Below are positions 7,448 through 18,461 of a stretch of 64,000 nt of DNA, piece after piece. The notes under the pieces were generated by a model. It did not search any database and had not been told where the DNA came from. It worked only from the letters and a program-made list of their open reading frames with translations. Origin of the DNA: a bacterium D16-34 (GTDB taxonomy: Bacteria; Actinomycetota; Coriobacteriia; Coriobacteriales; Eggerthellaceae); assembly GCA_003612515.1 (NCBI GenBank), contig RAZB01000007.1:38506-102505 (forward strand). Reading direction: 5' to 3'. A program made the translations under genes and the position numbers. How positions within the stretch are numbered: the first letter of the stretch is position 1; each line of letters starts with the position of its first letter.

Positions 7448-8563
7448 TCACAGCTTTTCGACATTGGTGCGTTTGTATAAAAGCTCGTGCGCATTTGAGT
7501 ATAGCTGCGTCAAAAAGGCTTGACGCTCTTGCCCTGCAGCATATCCACGCACACTTGCCATCTGACCTGCAGTAAAAATAGTGTGCGCCGGCTCACAAGA
7601 CATCCCGCGCATTGGTTCAGGCGTCATATAAGGCGAATCGGTTTCAGTCAGCAACCGATCAAGTGGCACGCGCAAAGACGCTGTGCGCACCTCATCGGTT
7701 GACTTAAACGTCAAAGGCCCACCAAAAGCAATATAGCAACCCGCTTCAACCCAAGGAGCAAGCGTTGACTCGTCCAAGTTAAAGCAATGCAGCAGCACTC
7801 CGGCCTGCGGAAATCCCTCTTCGCTCATAATCTTGAATGCCTCATCGTGAGCTTCGCGAAGATGAAGTGCCACTGGAAGCCCAAGCTTGCGAGCAACGCG
7901 AATCTGTGCACGAAATACTCGTCTTTGATCCTCGCGTGGCGAAAAATCATAGTGGTAATCAAGTCCTATTTCACCAATAGCACACACGCGAGAATCTTGC
8001 GCTCGCCTGATCAAGTCATCTTCGAGGCGCTCGTCATAGTGCTTGGCGTTATGCGGATGACATCCAAGTGCAAATCGAATCTCAGGAAGCACAAAGGCGT
8101 GAGCGGGGCTTTCACCTTGCGCCACCAACGCGTCAGCTACGTCCAATGCCGCGTTCGTTTTCGCAAAAAGCGCAGATGCACCATAGGCCTCACGCGCGGT
8201 TTGCGCAAACGGATATACCAGATCACGTGCCTGTTGTAAGGCGTGCGCAACCACATCAAAGGTATCGGGTTCATCTTCGTATACATCTACGATATCGCAG
8301 ATAAAATCAACCCCGTAAACTGCCGCTTTCGCAAGTGCGGCTGCCGGAGATGCAAGCAGGTGCACATGTGCATGCGTATCAGCAACAAACCCCTCAAGCG
8401 CAGGATTCGGAGGCTCTACGACCCGGTATTTCCCCTTCTTTCGCTTTTGGCGAAAAAGCGCATCATCAAAGAGCGGCTCACCCGAAAACCGATCTATACC
8501 AGCATCGATTTGTGGCACGAGGGGCTGTTCACAGGCAACTTGCACGGTGCCAGCTTTATCCAT
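7448..8563 (-). CDS. tatD: TatD-family metal-dependent hydrolase
   Basis: Encodes 371 residues, about 100 more than the usual 260-270. The metal-binding HAH motif is at residues 64-66 (ADTHAHVH), followed by GEIGLDYHYD, the LHLREAHDEA histidine segment and a C-terminal TETDSPYMTPEP. The family are 3'-5' DNA exonucleases or related phosphodiesterases acting in the cytoplasm. A 60-residue N-terminal extension precedes the barrel and has no recognised domain. ATG 8563 lies three bases after metG, and the stop lies 11 bases before the flavodoxin-like gene, so all are one operon. Confidence 0.88.
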   Translation of the reverse strand: MDKAGTVQVACEQPLVPQIDAGIDRFSGEPLFDDALFRQKRKKGKYRVVEPPNPALEGFVADTHAHVHLLASPAAALAKAAVYGVDFICDIVDVYEDEPDTFDVVAHALQQARDLVYPFAQTAREAYGASALFAKTNAALDVADALVAQGESPAHAFVLPEIRFALGCHPHNAKHYDERLEDDLIRRAQDSRVCAIGEIGLDYHYDFSPREDQRRVFRAQIRVARKLGLPVALHLREAHDEAFKIMSEEGFPQAGVLLHCFNLDESTLAPWVEAGCYIAFGGPLTFKSTDEVRTASLRVPLDRLLTETDSPYMTPEPMRGMSCEPAHTIFTAGQMASVRGYAAGQERQAFLTQLYSNAHELLYKRTNVEKL

Positions 8564-8566
8564 GGG

Positions 8567-10153
8567 CTATTCGACCTCAATATCAATAGCGTCCATGTCA
8601 AGGCGCGGGAAGAGCGGATCGCCAATTTCAACAGCGTTGCCAGCGGGTAGCTGACCCCACGCAGATGCCGCCTCAATATCATCAACCTCGGTGATATCAC
8701 CAAGCGAAAGTCGATTGAAGACCTCAGCTGAGGTGTTTGGCATAAAGGGAGCCATATACAGCGCGATAATGCGAATTGCCTCAAGCAGGTTATACATCAC
8801 ATATGCAAGCTCTTCGGCTTTTGCTTCGTCTTTGGCAAGGGTCCACGGAGCTGCTTGTTCAACATAGAGATTTGCCGCATTTGCCAACTTCTGCACAGCA
8901 GCTGCTGCGCCGGTGAAATCAACTTGCCCCATGCACGCGTCATATTCAGCATACAGCTCATCAGCGACTACTTTGAGGGGATTTTCCACCCCGTCAAGCT
9001 CAAGCGGTGCGCTCGGGACTTGTCCGTCAAAGTATTTCTTCGTCATGTTGAACACACGACTGACTAAGTTGCCCCAGGTGTTTGCCAGATCGGCATTGTA
9101 AACTTGCACCATACGCTCAAGAGAAATTGAACCATCGTGTCCAAACTGCACGTCGCTCATAAAATAATAGCGGTATGCATCAACACCAAAAATAGCCACC
9201 AGATCAGCAGGCTTTAATGCATTGCCCTTAGATTTGGACATCTTTTCGCCCTTAGTCAGCAAAAAGCCATGACCGAATACCGTATGGGTAATAGGAAGTC
9301 CTGCAGCCATCAACATTGCCGGCCAGATCACACAATGAAAGCGCGTGATGTCTTTGCCAACGAAGTGGTATTGCATCGGCCAGTTGGCATCAAACTCGCC
9401 TGGTCTATCCGGGTCCGCATAACCGATGCCTGTCAAATAAGCGAGCAAAGCATCTGCCCAAACATAAGCTACATGCCCCTCATCAAATGGCAGCGGAATA
9501 CCCCAATCAAAGGTGGAGCGCGAAATTGAGAGATCCTTCAAGCCACCCTCAACAAACGTCACAATCTCGTTGCGTCGCGTTTCGGGGCGAATAAAGTCAG
9601 GATGCGCCGCATAGAAATCCAAAAGCGGCTGCTGAAACTCTGAAAGCTTGAAAAACCAGTTTTCTTCGCCACTTGCTTTTTGCACCGGACGTTTGCAATC
9701 AGGACAAACGAGCTGACCTTCTTCGTCTTTTTCAAGATCGCTTTCTGCGTAGTAGGTTTCCTCGTGTACGCAATACCAGCCTTCGTAAGAATCCTTGTAG
9801 CAATAGCCACGATCATAGATGTCTTGCCAGAATTTTTGCACGGTGCGTGCTTGGCGCGGCTCGGTCGTGCGCACGAAATCAGTGTAGGTAATATCAAGCA
9901 TATCCCACGCGTCACGAAATGCCGGCTCCATAGAATCGCACCATGCTTGCGGCGTCAAACCATGTGCAGCTGCCGTATCAGCAACTTTTTGACCATGCTC
10001 ATCCATACCCGTCACAAATGCCACGTCATAGCCATTCATACGCTGATAACGCGCGACGGTATCGGCAGCAACAGTGGTGTAGGCGGTGCCCAGATGCGGC
10101 GCCGCATTTACATAATAGATGGGGGTTGTAAATGAGTAGGTACCTTTTGACAT
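8567..10153 (-). CDS. metG: methionyl-tRNA synthetase
   Basis: Encodes 528 residues from ATG 10153, preceded by GAAGGA; the frame extends upstream to 10225 without a better start. It attaches methionine to tRNA-Met. The class I signatures are HLGT (20-23) and KMSKSKGN (near 300). A CxxC pair in the insert (VCPDCKRP), with only one other cysteine nearby, suggests an altered or lost zinc knuckle. There is no C-terminal tRNA-binding (EMAP-like) extension, so this is the short form. It heads the metG-tatD-flavodoxin-ksgA operon. Confidence 0.95.
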   Translation of the reverse strand: MSKGTYSFTTPIYYVNAAPHLGTAYTTVAADTVARYQRMNGYDVAFVTGMDEHGQKVADTAAAHGLTPQAWCDSMEPAFRDAWDMLDITYTDFVRTTEPRQARTVQKFWQDIYDRGYCYKDSYEGWYCVHEETYYAESDLEKDEEGQLVCPDCKRPVQKASGEENWFFKLSEFQQPLLDFYAAHPDFIRPETRRNEIVTFVEGGLKDLSISRSTFDWGIPLPFDEGHVAYVWADALLAYLTGIGYADPDRPGEFDANWPMQYHFVGKDITRFHCVIWPAMLMAAGLPITHTVFGHGFLLTKGEKMSKSKGNALKPADLVAIFGVDAYRYYFMSDVQFGHDGSISLERMVQVYNADLANTWGNLVSRVFNMTKKYFDGQVPSAPLELDGVENPLKVVADELYAEYDACMGQVDFTGAAAAVQKLANAANLYVEQAAPWTLAKDEAKAEELAYVMYNLLEAIRIIALYMAPFMPNTSAEVFNRLSLGDITEVDDIEAASAWGQLPAGNAVEIGDPLFPRLDMDAIDIEVE

Positions 10154-10302
10154 GACGCTTCCTTCAAATCCGAGATATACGGCGCATAATTGTACCATGA
10201 GCTGAAGTCTTCTCACATACCCCACACAGCTTGAGGGCTCTGTGGAACCGTCTTACGTTATGCACTTTTGGTGACTGACCAAATTAACGCCGACTCACTT
10301 CG

Positions 10303-10308
10303 TATAAT
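10303..10308 (+). promoter_or_regulatory. -10 box directly before the cell-wall protein gene
   Basis: TATAAT ends six bases before the ATG at 10315, the usual distance from a -10 box to the transcription start. The mRNA would begin at or next to the A of the start codon (leaderless). The same geometry is seen at 18584-18598. Confidence 0.5.
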
Positions 10309-10314
10309 ATGCGG

Positions 10315-11622
10315 ATGCGAATTTTTCGCCCGACATATTCATCGTTTAAACGCGTACCAGAAACTGGCGCACCTTCACCATCGTATGTGCTGGTCAGTTG
10401 TGCACTTGCCGCCCTTTTAGCAACGGGTGGCTTCCGCGTCGGGCTGCTAGATATACCTTCGGCATATGCTGAAGAGGCTACCGAGGAAAGCACGAGCGCA
10501 CAAGATGAAAGCGAAAGCACTGATGAGACCGAGGCGCCCGTCACCGGCAGCAACCCTGATACATCTGTCCCTGACGAGATTGATCCGCTGACTAAAGAAG
10601 TTGAGCGCACCTCCCAAGAATATGATGCCGCAAACGAGCGTCTCGCTCAGATTGAGGCACAGATTGAAGAGAACGAAGCCGCGCTTGCAACCATGCGCGA
10701 AGACCTTCCTGAGCAGCAAGAACGTGCTGCAAGCGCCTATCGCGCGCAGTATGAGCTGCAGCAGGAAAGCCCCAATATTATTGCGCTCTTTTTAGGCTCT
10801 CAATCTCTGCAAGATTTCATTCGCAACTTTGTCTATCTTGATCATATTCAAGCTCACAACGCCGCAGAAATTGAGCGCCTTCAAAATCTCAAGGAAGACC
10901 TTGAAGCCACCCAAGCAAGCCTCGATGCCGCGCGCGAAGAAGCAGCCACGGAAAAGGAATCCGCCGAAACCGCCCTTAAAGCGGCTCAAGAGGCGCGCGA
11001 AGAGAGGCAACGTCGCGCCCGCGAAGAAGCAGCACGACAAGCCGCCGAGGCAGCTGAGCTTGCTGCGAAGGCAGAAGCCGCTCGAGAGGCCGCTGAGCGT
11101 GAAGCGGCAAAGCAAGCCGAAGAAGCCAACGCTGACAAAGACGGTGATGAGGACTCTGACGAAGATACTTACGATCCGACACAGGATGAGAACTATATCG
11201 CCCCACCAACCGAAACGCTTGAGCCACCAACTGCCGATGGTGCCGATTGGAGCATGGGCAAAGACGCCTTCATTGCTGAATGGGGTGCACGTATTGATGC
11301 CTATCTTGCAGGTTCGCCGCTTTCTGGATACGGAACCACCTTTGCCCAAGCAGCATGGAACTACGGCGTTGATCCTCGCTGGTCGCCAGCTATTTCTAAT
11401 ACAGAAAGCAGCAAAGGAGCCTATTGCTTTGAGCCTTATAATGCATGGGGCTGGGGCGGAGGCAACGGCTGGACAAGCTGGGAGCAAGCCATTGATGCGC
11501 ACGTTCGCGGTCTAGCGGCAGGATATGGCTACACCATCACGATCGCGAACGCGCAAAAGTATTGCCCGCCAAACTGGGAAAAGTGGTATATCAACACGTC
11601 GAACCAGATGGCGCTCATTTAG
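10315..11622 (+). CDS. secreted coiled-coil protein with lysozyme/glucosaminidase-like end
   Basis: Encodes about 435 residues. A signal peptide ends near PSAYA-EE. An acidic stretch leads into a long coiled coil (about residues 85-280) rich in Ala, Glu, Gln and Arg, like the N-terminal half of PcsB/CwlO-type cell-wall hydrolases. After an Asp-rich linker, the last 110 residues (TTFAQAAWNYGVDPRWSPAISNTES...NAWGWG...SWEQAI) resemble the lysozyme-fold domain of glucosaminidases, with a candidate catalytic Glu in the NTES segment. It likely works at the wall during division or remodelling. The start is ATG 10315 or ATG 10309 in the same frame; the -10 box placement favours 10315. Confidence 0.75.
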   Translation: MRIFRPTYSSFKRVPETGAPSPSYVLVSCALAALLATGGFRVGLLDIPSAYAEEATEESTSAQDESESTDETEAPVTGSNPDTSVPDEIDPLTKEVERTSQEYDAANERLAQIEAQIEENEAALATMREDLPEQQERAASAYRAQYELQQESPNIIALFLGSQSLQDFIRNFVYLDHIQAHNAAEIERLQNLKEDLEATQASLDAAREEAATEKESAETALKAAQEAREERQRRAREEAARQAAEAAELAAKAEAAREAAEREAAKQAEEANADKDGDEDSDEDTYDPTQDENYIAPPTETLEPPTADGADWSMGKDAFIAEWGARIDAYLAGSPLSGYGTTFAQAAWNYGVDPRWSPAISNTESSKGAYCFEPYNAWGWGGGNGWTSWEQAIDAHVRGLAAGYGYTITIANAQKYCPPNWEKWYINTSNQMALI

Positions 11623-12203
11623 CGCAGTTTCGCCCGGCGCTCCTTCCAATCAGGCATCAAACGATCCATAAGCGCATAAAATTTCGAGTCATGGCCGCGC
11701 TCAAGCAAGTGACACAATTCGTGCACGACCACATACTCTAAACATTCTGGTGGATACAGCGCCAAGCGAACATTGATACAAATCCGCCCAGTTGCAGGTT
11801 GACAACTCCCCCACCGGCTTTTCATATTGCGATATACAACATTCCCGGCTTTTACTCCTAAAATTGGCTCCCATGCCGCAATGAGCGGCGGCACACAAGC
11901 AGATACCACCTCTCGCCAAGCAGCAACCTCTTCAGGCGTTGCCGCTTCTGCTTGCGCCATCAGTGATGTCGAAGCCTCTTTGCGCTGCTCATCAATCCAG
12001 CTTTTGTGCTGGCGAACAAACCGCTCTATCTCGCGCACAGAAACCGTCGAAGGCGCGGATATGACCACGACTTTGCCTGCATCTGCAAGGCGCATATGCA
12101 CGCCGCGGATGCGTTTGCGGATAAGACGAACGCGCACGCCATCAATCTCATATTCTTGCGGTGGCGAAACTGTTGCACCATGACCTTTTCGACGACCAGC
12201 CAC
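11619..12203 (-). CDS. YgjP-like zinc metallopeptidase (DUF45/WLM type)
   Basis: Encodes 194 residues. The HELCHLLERGHD motif near residue 165 gives the HExxH zinc site and a third histidine. Upstream, VVYRNMKSRWGSC is the signature of the YgjP/DUF45 group. The N-terminal half (RLIRKRIRGVHMRLADAGKVVVISAP) is the small beta domain of the same family. The substrate is unknown; it is cytoplasmic by lack of a signal. It starts at GTG 12203, directly after the rsmI stop, and ends overlapping the convergent cell-wall gene by four bases. Confidence 0.8.
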   Translation of the reverse strand: MAGRRKGHGATVSPPQEYEIDGVRVRLIRKRIRGVHMRLADAGKVVVISAPSTVSVREIERFVRQHKSWIDEQRKEASTSLMAQAEAATPEEVAAWREVVSACVPPLIAAWEPILGVKAGNVVYRNMKSRWGSCQPATGRICINVRLALYPPECLEYVVVHELCHLLERGHDSKFYALMDRLMPDWKERRAKLR

Positions 12204-13064
12204 TTACAATGCATCCTCAAGCGCTATCGCATAGGCGTCGTTTCGTGAGATGCCAAATTGCTCAACCAGCTGTTTTGCAATGTCTTTTTTTCGCATGCCA
12301 CAAGCACGAAGCTGGGCTGCCACCTCGCGCGCATCTTGTTGCGCACAGGCAGCAGCTGCATCATCTTCAGCTAAAGAAGGACCGTCAACAACAATCACGA
12401 TTTCGCCTTTAATCTGACCCGACTGCTCTCGTTTGGCGAATTCTTGTGCAAGCTCAGGCAGCGGCATACGCACAATTTCTTCGTGCACCTTGGTGAGCTC
12501 TCGACATACCGCAGCCTCTCTTAGCGGAAACGTGTGCGCGAGCACCTCAAGCGCGCGAACCACTCGTTTCGGACTTTCGTAAAAAATAAGCGCAGCCTCA
12601 AGAGGTGCTAAACTTTGCAGCAACACTTGTCGCTGAGTATCTTTTCGCGGGAAAAACCCGCCGAAGTAAAACGTGGTGTTTTGCGTTCCGCTTGCTACAT
12701 AAGCAGTAGCTGCTGCAACAGGGCCTGGCAAAACCTCAACAACTCCACCCGCTTCACGAACGGCTTTAACCAAGCGCATCCCCGGGTCAGAAACGCCGGG
12801 CATACCCGCATCAGAGCAATATGCAATCACTTCACCTGCGCAAACGCGCTCAGCCATAAGCTCTGCGCGCTGGGCGAGCAATGTTTCATCTAAACGTTCG
12901 AGCCGCTTTTTTATGCCAAGAGCCGAAAGTAATTTGCCGGTCACGCGCGTATCTTCGGCACATACCACATCAGCATGCTCTAACGCTTCGCATGCGCGCT
13001 GTGTCATATCTCCTAAGTTACCCAATGGCGTGGGGCAGATTACTAATTTTCCCGCTTTTTGCAC
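12204..13064 (-). CDS. rsmI: 16S rRNA (cytidine1402-2'-O)-methyltransferase
   Basis: Encodes 286 residues from GTG 13064, which has AGGAG five bases upstream and yields the normal family N-terminus (KLVICPTPLGNLGD). The longer frame to 13121 has no Shine-Dalgarno sequence. Other motifs are AEDTRVTGKLL, YCSDAGMPGVSDPG and VLPGPVAA, typical of the tetrapyrrole-methylase fold. It methylates the 2'-OH of C1402 in 16S rRNA. The C-terminal helical extension (ACGMRKKDIAKQLVEQFGISRNDAYAIAL) is the usual one. It sits in a minus-strand run with the ATPase gene upstream and ygjP downstream. Confidence 0.93.
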   Translation of the reverse strand: MQKAGKLVICPTPLGNLGDMTQRACEALEHADVVCAEDTRVTGKLLSALGIKKRLERLDETLLAQRAELMAERVCAGEVIAYCSDAGMPGVSDPGMRLVKAVREAGGVVEVLPGPVAAATAYVASGTQNTTFYFGGFFPRKDTQRQVLLQSLAPLEAALIFYESPKRVVRALEVLAHTFPLREAAVCRELTKVHEEIVRMPLPELAQEFAKREQSGQIKGEIVIVVDGPSLAEDDAAAACAQQDAREVAAQLRACGMRKKDIAKQLVEQFGISRNDAYAIALEDAL

Positions 13065-13130
13065 CGTTGCTCCTGAATGTTTAATCTCGTCAGATTTCGA
13101 GGTGTTCGTTGTGGATACCACGCGCGCCTG

Positions 13131-16100
13131 CTAATTTTCGCTCACTTCGATCTCTAAAGCACCACCATCTTCAGTCGTTGCTCGAAGCGAAGAAGCAGCC
13201 ACCTGTGTGTCGCGCTCGGCGCGTGCCTCGAACTCTTTTTCTGCCAAGTTGGCCTTTGCCACACTGATCATGAGCTTGATACGATTGAGCTGGTTAACCT
13301 CAGAGGCACCCGGGTCGTAATCTACCGCCACAATATTTGATTGCGGATACTGACGGCGCAACTCTTTGATAACTGCCTTACCTACCACGTGGTTTGGCAA
13401 GCAAGCAAACGGTTGCGCACAAACGATATTGGGTGCGCCCGTGCGAATAAGCTCAACCATTTCAGCCGTCAGCAGCCAGCCTTCGCCCATGGAATTGCAC
13501 AGCGACAATACCTGGCTTGCATAGTCTGCAAGCTCATAAATATCAGCCGGCGGCTCAAAACGGCTCGATGCCGCAAGTGCTTTAGTGACAGGCGCGCGGA
13601 ACTTCTCGACCACCTTAAGCGCAATACGACTGCCAAACGCACCCTTCGCAGATCTACCCAGCGGGTCTTTCTGAAAAATGCCACCAGCAATGCCAAAGAG
13701 AAAAAATTCGATGAGACCAGGCACCACCGCTTCGCAACCTTCGTGCTCAATGACATCGACAACCTGGTTGTTTGCTGTGGGATGGAACTTGACCAAAATC
13801 TCACCAACTACACCAACACGAGGCTTGGTGCCCTCACCTTGCAGCGGCAAGGTGTCAAAGTCTTCAACAATGCGCTTGACGGTCTTTTTGAACTCAGCGC
13901 GCTTAAGCCCTCGGGTGAGCTGTTCGCGGCACGTGCTCATCCATTGTTCGAACAAGCGATTCGCGCTTCCCGCCTCCACCTCATAGGGGCGTGTGCGGTA
14001 CAAACACATCATCAGCAAGTCGCCATACATAAGCGCATATACGGCCTGCAAAAGCATCGACGGAGTGATCTTAAAACCGGGATTTTCTTCGCCAAGGTCT
14101 TTAAACGACAGCGCAATTACCGGGATATGCTCAAGCCCAACAGAAGCAAGCGCCTTGCGAATAAGCGAGATATAGTTGGTAGCACGGCAGCCGCCGCCGG
14201 TTTGCGTAATGATGACCGCCAGCTTATCGGTGTCGTATTTACCCGACATAACCGCTTCCATGATCTGCCCAGTGACCAGGATAGACGGGTAGCAAATGTC
14301 GTTGTTAACATATTTGAGTCCCGCATCAACCGCCCCGTGGTCAACCGAAGGCAAAAGCTCGAGGTTGTAGCCATTGCGATGGAAAATCTCAACGAGCAAG
14401 TCAAAATGGATAGGCGCCATCTGCGGACATAAAATGGTATAGCCCGCATCCTTCATCTCCTGAGTGAATTGTGCGCGCGGGAACTCCGTTGTTGTTCCTT
14501 CGCGCTGCTTGATGCGCTCGATGGTTTCCGGCGAAGCTTTCGCAGTAAAGGTATCGGGAGCCTCAATAGAGATGTCGAAGTTTGCAGCGGGGCACGCATG
14601 CGGCGTCATCTGCTCTTCGGCGCGTTCGTCTGCTTGATTTTTCAGGGCTGCCAACAAGCTACGCACACGAATACGCGCTGCGCCTAAGTTAGATACTTCG
14701 TCAATCTTTAAGACGGTATACACCTTACCAGCGGCCTCTAAAATCTCTTGCACCTGATCAGTGGTGAGAGCATCCAAACCACAACCAAAGCTGTTGAGCT
14801 GAATGAGATCTAAGTCCTCGCGCTCGGTTGCAACCTTTGCTGCCGCATACAAGCGCGTGTGATACATCCACTGATCAACAAGACGAATAGGACGCTCAAG
14901 GGTTCCCAGATGAGCAATGGAGTCTTCGGTCAATACCGCCAGGCCAAAGCTTGTCAAAAGCTCAGGAATGGCATGGTTGATCTCAGGATCGTTATGATAA
15001 GGGCGACCAGCCAACACAATACCGTGCGTGCCCGTCTGCTCCATCCAAGCAAGTGTCTCTTCGCCCTTTGCGCGAATGTCTCGCTTAAATGCTTCATCCT
15101 CTTCCCAGGCAGCATCAACCGCAGCATCAATTTCTGCCTGCGTTGGCAAGTTGCCTTGCGTATCTCTCATAAGCTCAGGATGCTCTTCGACAAGCTCAAC
15201 ATAGAGGCGCTTTTTGAGATGCTCTTTTTGGTCGTATGGCAACCACGGATTCAAAAATGGCATATTTGAGGTGCGCAACTCATCAATATTGAGGCGAAGT
15301 GCTTCAGCATAACTTGCCACAATGGGGCAATTGAAGTGGTTTCCCGCACCTTCGTCTTCTTGGCGTTCCCATTTTGAACAGGGGAACCAAATGAAGTCGG
15401 GGTGTTTGTCTAGCAAGTTCATGACGTGACCGTGGCTGAGCTTTGCCGGGTAGCACACGCTTTCTGAAGGCATAGACTCAATGCCAGCCTCATACGTCTT
15501 TTTCGTAGACAGATCCGACAAAATAACGCGATGCCCAAGCTTGGTAAAGAAGGTAAACCAGAATGGATAATTCTCATACATATTAAGCGCACGCGGCATA
15601 CCAACGCTTGGACGTGTAGCCTGCTCTTGCGTGAGCGGTTCATAGTCAAACAAACGGTGCGACTTATAGGTAAAGAGATTTGGCGTAGCGTTAGCCTCAT
15701 CAAAGGTACCAGCGCCTTTTTCGCAACGATTACCCGTAATGAAACGACGATGTTTTCCTGTTCGCTCGTCTTTACCAAAGTCATTAACGGTCAAAAGACA
15801 GCTGTTTGAGCAACCCTTGCAACGAACCGTCTTATGCGTAGGGCAAAGAGCCTCAATCTGCTCAAGCGAAAGGAGCTCAGAGACCGGTTGCTCCACTTCA
15901 ACGTGGGAATCAAGCGTGCTAAATGACTCTGCGCGATCAGCACGATTTTGCAGCTTGTGAGCCTGCACCTGATAGCGATCGCGCGCCAAAAGTGCGGCAC
16001 CGTAGGCACCCATATTGCCTGCGATATCCGGACGAACTGCGTTAACTTCGGAAAGTTGCTCAAATGCGCGCAGCACGGCGTCGTTTAAAAACGTACCACC

Positions 16101-17774
16101 TTGCACGATAACCTTTTCGCCAACGTCGTGCGGATCGCGAATTTTAATAACCTTAAACAGCGCGTTTTTAATAACCGAAATAGCCAAACCGGCAGCAATA
16201 TCGCCTACCGTTGCGCCTTCTTTTTGCGCTTGCTTTACGCGCGAGTTCATAAATACCGTACAACGGCTTCCCAGATCAACCGGGTTCTGTGCCTCAATTG
16301 CGGTTTGTGCGAACTCAGCGACATCCAAATTAAGGCCGGTGGCGAAGCTTTCAATAAAGCTACCGCATCCTGACGAACACGCCTCATTGAGCATGATATG
16401 TTCGATAACGCCATCTTTGACGCGCAAACACTTCATGTCCTGGCCGCCAATGTCTAAGATAAACTCAACGCCCGGCAGCATTTCTTGAGCGCCGCGCAGA
16501 TGTGCAACGGTCTCAATTTCGCCCGAGTCAATATGAAGCGCCTCTAAGAGCAAATGCTCGCCATAACCGGTAACGGTGGCATGCCCAATCGTTATAAGCG
16601 ACTCTCCCGTTTGCGGATCAACCGGCATCTCATTATAAAGTTGCGAAATTGCCGCTTTTGCGCACCCCAAAACGTCACCTTTGTTAGAAGCATAATGCGA
16701 CCAGAGCAAACGGCCTTCATCATCAATGAGCGTCGCCTTAAATGTGGTTGAACCTGCGTCAATGCCCAAATAAGCAACACCCTCATAATCAAGCAAGTTT
16801 GCACGCTCAACCGTCTCTTGCGCATGACGCGAGCGAAATTCTTGGTATTCTTCGTCACTTGCAAAAAGGGGCGAGAGACGCACGACTTCTGAGCCTTGGA
16901 TGTCGCCTAAGTTGCGAAGGCGCTCTAAAACATCCTTGAGTCGCTCAACTTTGACCGTTTCACTTTTTGCGCCCGCTATCGCACAACCGCTCGCTACAAA
17001 AAGATGTGCATTTTCAGGCACAATAATGGCTTCATCGGTCAATTCAAGTGTCTCATAGAATCGTTTGCGCAGTTCAGGCAAGTATTGCAGAGGACCACCC
17101 AGGAAAGCTACGTTACCACGGATCGGGCGACCGCAAGCCAGACCAGAGATAGTTTGTGTTACCACCGACTGGAAAATTGAGGCGGCAATGTCTTCTTTTT
17201 TCGCGCCCTCATTCAGCAATGGCTGCACGTCAGTTTTAGCAAAAACGCCGCAGCGGCTTGCAATGGGATAAATTGTGGTGTGGTTTTTCGCCAACTCATT
17301 AAGACCACCCGCATCCGTGTTCAACAAAGCGGCCATCTGGTCAATAAAAGCACCCGTGCCACCTGCGCATGTGCCATTCATGCGCTGCTCAATACCCTGA
17401 TCAAAATAGATAATCTTTGCGTCTTCGCCACCTAACTCAATGGCAACATCAGTTGCAGGAATAAAGGTTTCCACGGCAGTTTTTGAAGCAATAACCTCTT
17501 GAACAAACTCCACACCAAGCCACTGAGCCAAAAGCAAACCGCCTGAGCCGGTAATGGCAATCGTCATGGCCTTATCGCCGAAATCTTGAGCTGCCTCAGC
17601 AAGCACCTCCACGATAGTTGCGCGCACATCAGCATGATGGCGCCTATAGAGCGCATATTCAATCTGGTTATTGGCGTCTAAGATGGCTAACTTTACCGTC
17701 GTTGACCCAACATCAATACCCAGATGAAGCGTGTTGGCGGGCGTTTGTATAGCTTGCGTTTCAGTTTGGCTCAT
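13131..17774 (-). CDS. giant BadF/HgdC-type ATPase with dehydratase-like C-terminal region
   Basis: Encodes 1547 residues from ATG 17774 (GGAAGTGA upstream). It has two ASKHA ATPase modules of the 2-hydroxyacyl-CoA dehydratase activator family: the first with [13 protein letters not shown] and CAGGTGAF (about 20-280), the second with [13 protein letters not shown] and [10 protein letters not shown] (about 340-600). Then come a Cys-rich segment (CKGCSNSC), a DUF2229-type region (about 740-970) and a region resembling the dehydratase D subunit (about 1130-1500). Activators of this type bind a [4Fe-4S] cluster between subunits and drive ATP-dependent low-potential electron transfer. These all-in-one proteins are widespread in anaerobes, but their substrate is not established. 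No separate dehydratase subunits lie nearby. A TetR regulator lies just upstream. Confidence 0.85.
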   Translation of the reverse strand: MSQTETQAIQTPANTLHLGIDVGSTTVKLAILDANNQIEYALYRRHHADVRATIVEVLAEAAQDFGDKAMTIAITGSGGLLLAQWLGVEFVQEVIASKTAVETFIPATDVAIELGGEDAKIIYFDQGIEQRMNGTCAGGTGAFIDQMAALLNTDAGGLNELAKNHTTIYPIASRCGVFAKTDVQPLLNEGAKKEDIAASIFQSVVTQTISGLACGRPIRGNVAFLGGPLQYLPELRKRFYETLELTDEAIIVPENAHLFVASGCAIAGAKSETVKVERLKDVLERLRNLGDIQGSEVVRLSPLFASDEEYQEFRSRHAQETVERANLLDYEGVAYLGIDAGSTTFKATLIDDEGRLLWSHYASNKGDVLGCAKAAISQLYNEMPVDPQTGESLITIGHATVTGYGEHLLLEALHIDSGEIETVAHLRGAQEMLPGVEFILDIGGQDMKCLRVKDGVIEHIMLNEACSSGCGSFIESFATGLNLDVAEFAQTAIEAQNPVDLGSRCTVFMNSRVKQAQKEGATVGDIAAGLAISVIKNALFKVIKIRDPHDVGEKVIVQGGTFLNDAVLRAFEQLSEVNAVRPDIAGNMGAYGAALLARDRYQVQAHKLQNRADRAESFSTLDSHVEVEQPVSELLSLEQIEALCPTHKTVRCKGCSNSCLLTVNDFGKDERTGKHRRFITGNRCEKGAGTFDEANATPNLFTYKSHRLFDYEPLTQEQATRPSVGMPRALNMYENYPFWFTFFTKLGHRVILSDLSTKKTYEAGIESMPSESVCYPAKLSHGHVMNLLDKHPDFIWFPCSKWERQEDEGAGNHFNCPIVASYAEALRLNIDELRTSNMPFLNPWLPYDQKEHLKKRLYVELVEEHPELMRDTQGNLPTQAEIDAAVDAAWEEDEAFKRDIRAKGEETLAWMEQTGTHGIVLAGRPYHNDPEINHAIPELLTSFGLAVLTEDSIAHLGTLERPIRLVDQWMYHTRLYAAAKVATEREDLDLIQLNSFGCGLDALTTDQVQEILEAAGKVYTVLKIDEVSNLGAARIRVRSLLAALKNQADERAEEQMTPHACPAANFDISIEAPDTFTAKASPETIERIKQREGTTTEFPRAQFTQEMKDAGYTILCPQMAPIHFDLLVEIFHRNGYNLELLPSVDHGAVDAGLKYVNNDICYPSILVTGQIMEAVMSGKYDTDKLAVIITQTGGGCRATNYISLIRKALASVGLEHIPVIALSFKDLGEENPGFKITPSMLLQAVYALMYGDLLMMCLYRTRPYEVEAGSANRLFEQWMSTCREQLTRGLKRAEFKKTVKRIVEDFDTLPLQGEGTKPRVGVVGEILVKFHPTANNQVVDVIEHEGCEAVVPGLIEFFLFGIAGGIFQKDPLGRSAKGAFGSRIALKVVEKFRAPVTKALAASSRFEPPADIYELADYASQVLSLCNSMGEGWLLTAEMVELIRTGAPNIVCAQPFACLPNHVVGKAVIKELRRQYPQSNIVAVDYDPGASEVNQLNRIKLMISVAKANLAEKEFEARAERDTQVAASSLRATTEDGGALEIEVSEN

Positions 17775-17804
17775 ATCATTCACTTCCATACATCTATTGT
17801 TAGC

Positions 17805-18434
17805 CTACATGGCAATAGGTTCACCGGGTTTAATAAAAAAGAGTCGAAGCGCAATAAGCGCCATCTCTTCGCTGCTTTCATGCATGCCTGTTTCAATCCA
17901 GCGCGTGATCACACCTAAATAGGCCGCAGCATAAAAGGAAACGTAGTAATCAACAAAGGCATCGTGATCGGTGGCATAGTGCTCATGCAGAATTGACCAT
18001 ACCAGTTTTGAACAGACACAATCTTTGAGGCGCGGGCCAAATCCTGGATCACCTCCAGGACCTAACATTGCGTGCAAAAAGTCCCCCTGTTCGCGCAGAT
18101 AGTCAAACAGCTCCACCAAAAACGGAAGCGGTTTTTTCAGCAGACGTAGTTTCACCAGATCCATCATGGACAATCTTGCCAGGTCATCTTGAAAATGCGC
18201 CAAATCTAACAGGATTTCGTCTTCGAGAGCACGAAGGAGATCGTCTTTGTCTTTGTAGTGGTTATAAAACGTGCCGCGATTCAAATCTGCTCGTTCGCAC
18301 AAATCGTTAACGGTGATAGCATCAATACCCTGCTCTTCTGTTAACGACACCAAAGCAGCGCGCAGAGCCCGCTTCGATCGGGTGATGCGCCTGTCTTGGA
18401 GGCTTGTAGCATCAAATGCTAATACGGTATCCAA
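17805..18434 (-). CDS. TetR-family transcriptional regulator
   Basis: Encodes 209 residues from TTG 18434, which has AAAGGGGA at ideal spacing; the frame is open up to 18533. I prefer the inner start because two inverted repeats lie in the 18462-18512 stretch and would otherwise be inside the gene. The TetR helix-turn-helix is clear (SLTEEQGIDAITVNDLCERA, then RGTFYNHYKDKDDLL). The C-terminal half resembles the TetR_C_8 type found with membrane and envelope functions. It lies 30 bases before the giant ATPase gene on the same strand and divergent from the CapA-like gene, so either could be its target. Confidence 0.82.
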   Translation of the reverse strand: MDTVLAFDATSLQDRRITRSKRALRAALVSLTEEQGIDAITVNDLCERADLNRGTFYNHYKDKDDLLRALEDEILLDLAHFQDDLARLSMMDLVKLRLLKKPLPFLVELFDYLREQGDFLHAMLGPGGDPGFGPRLKDCVCSKLVWSILHEHYATDHDAFVDYYVSFYAAAYLGVITRWIETGMHESSEEMALIALRLFFIKPGEPIAM

Positions 18435-18461
18435 ACCATCCCCTTTACTGAGGGTACCATT

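Noticed and set aside
13065..13121. Longer N-terminus for RsmI from GTG 13121
   Set aside because: There is no ribosome binding site, and the extra 19 residues are not part of the family; GTG 13064 fits both tests.
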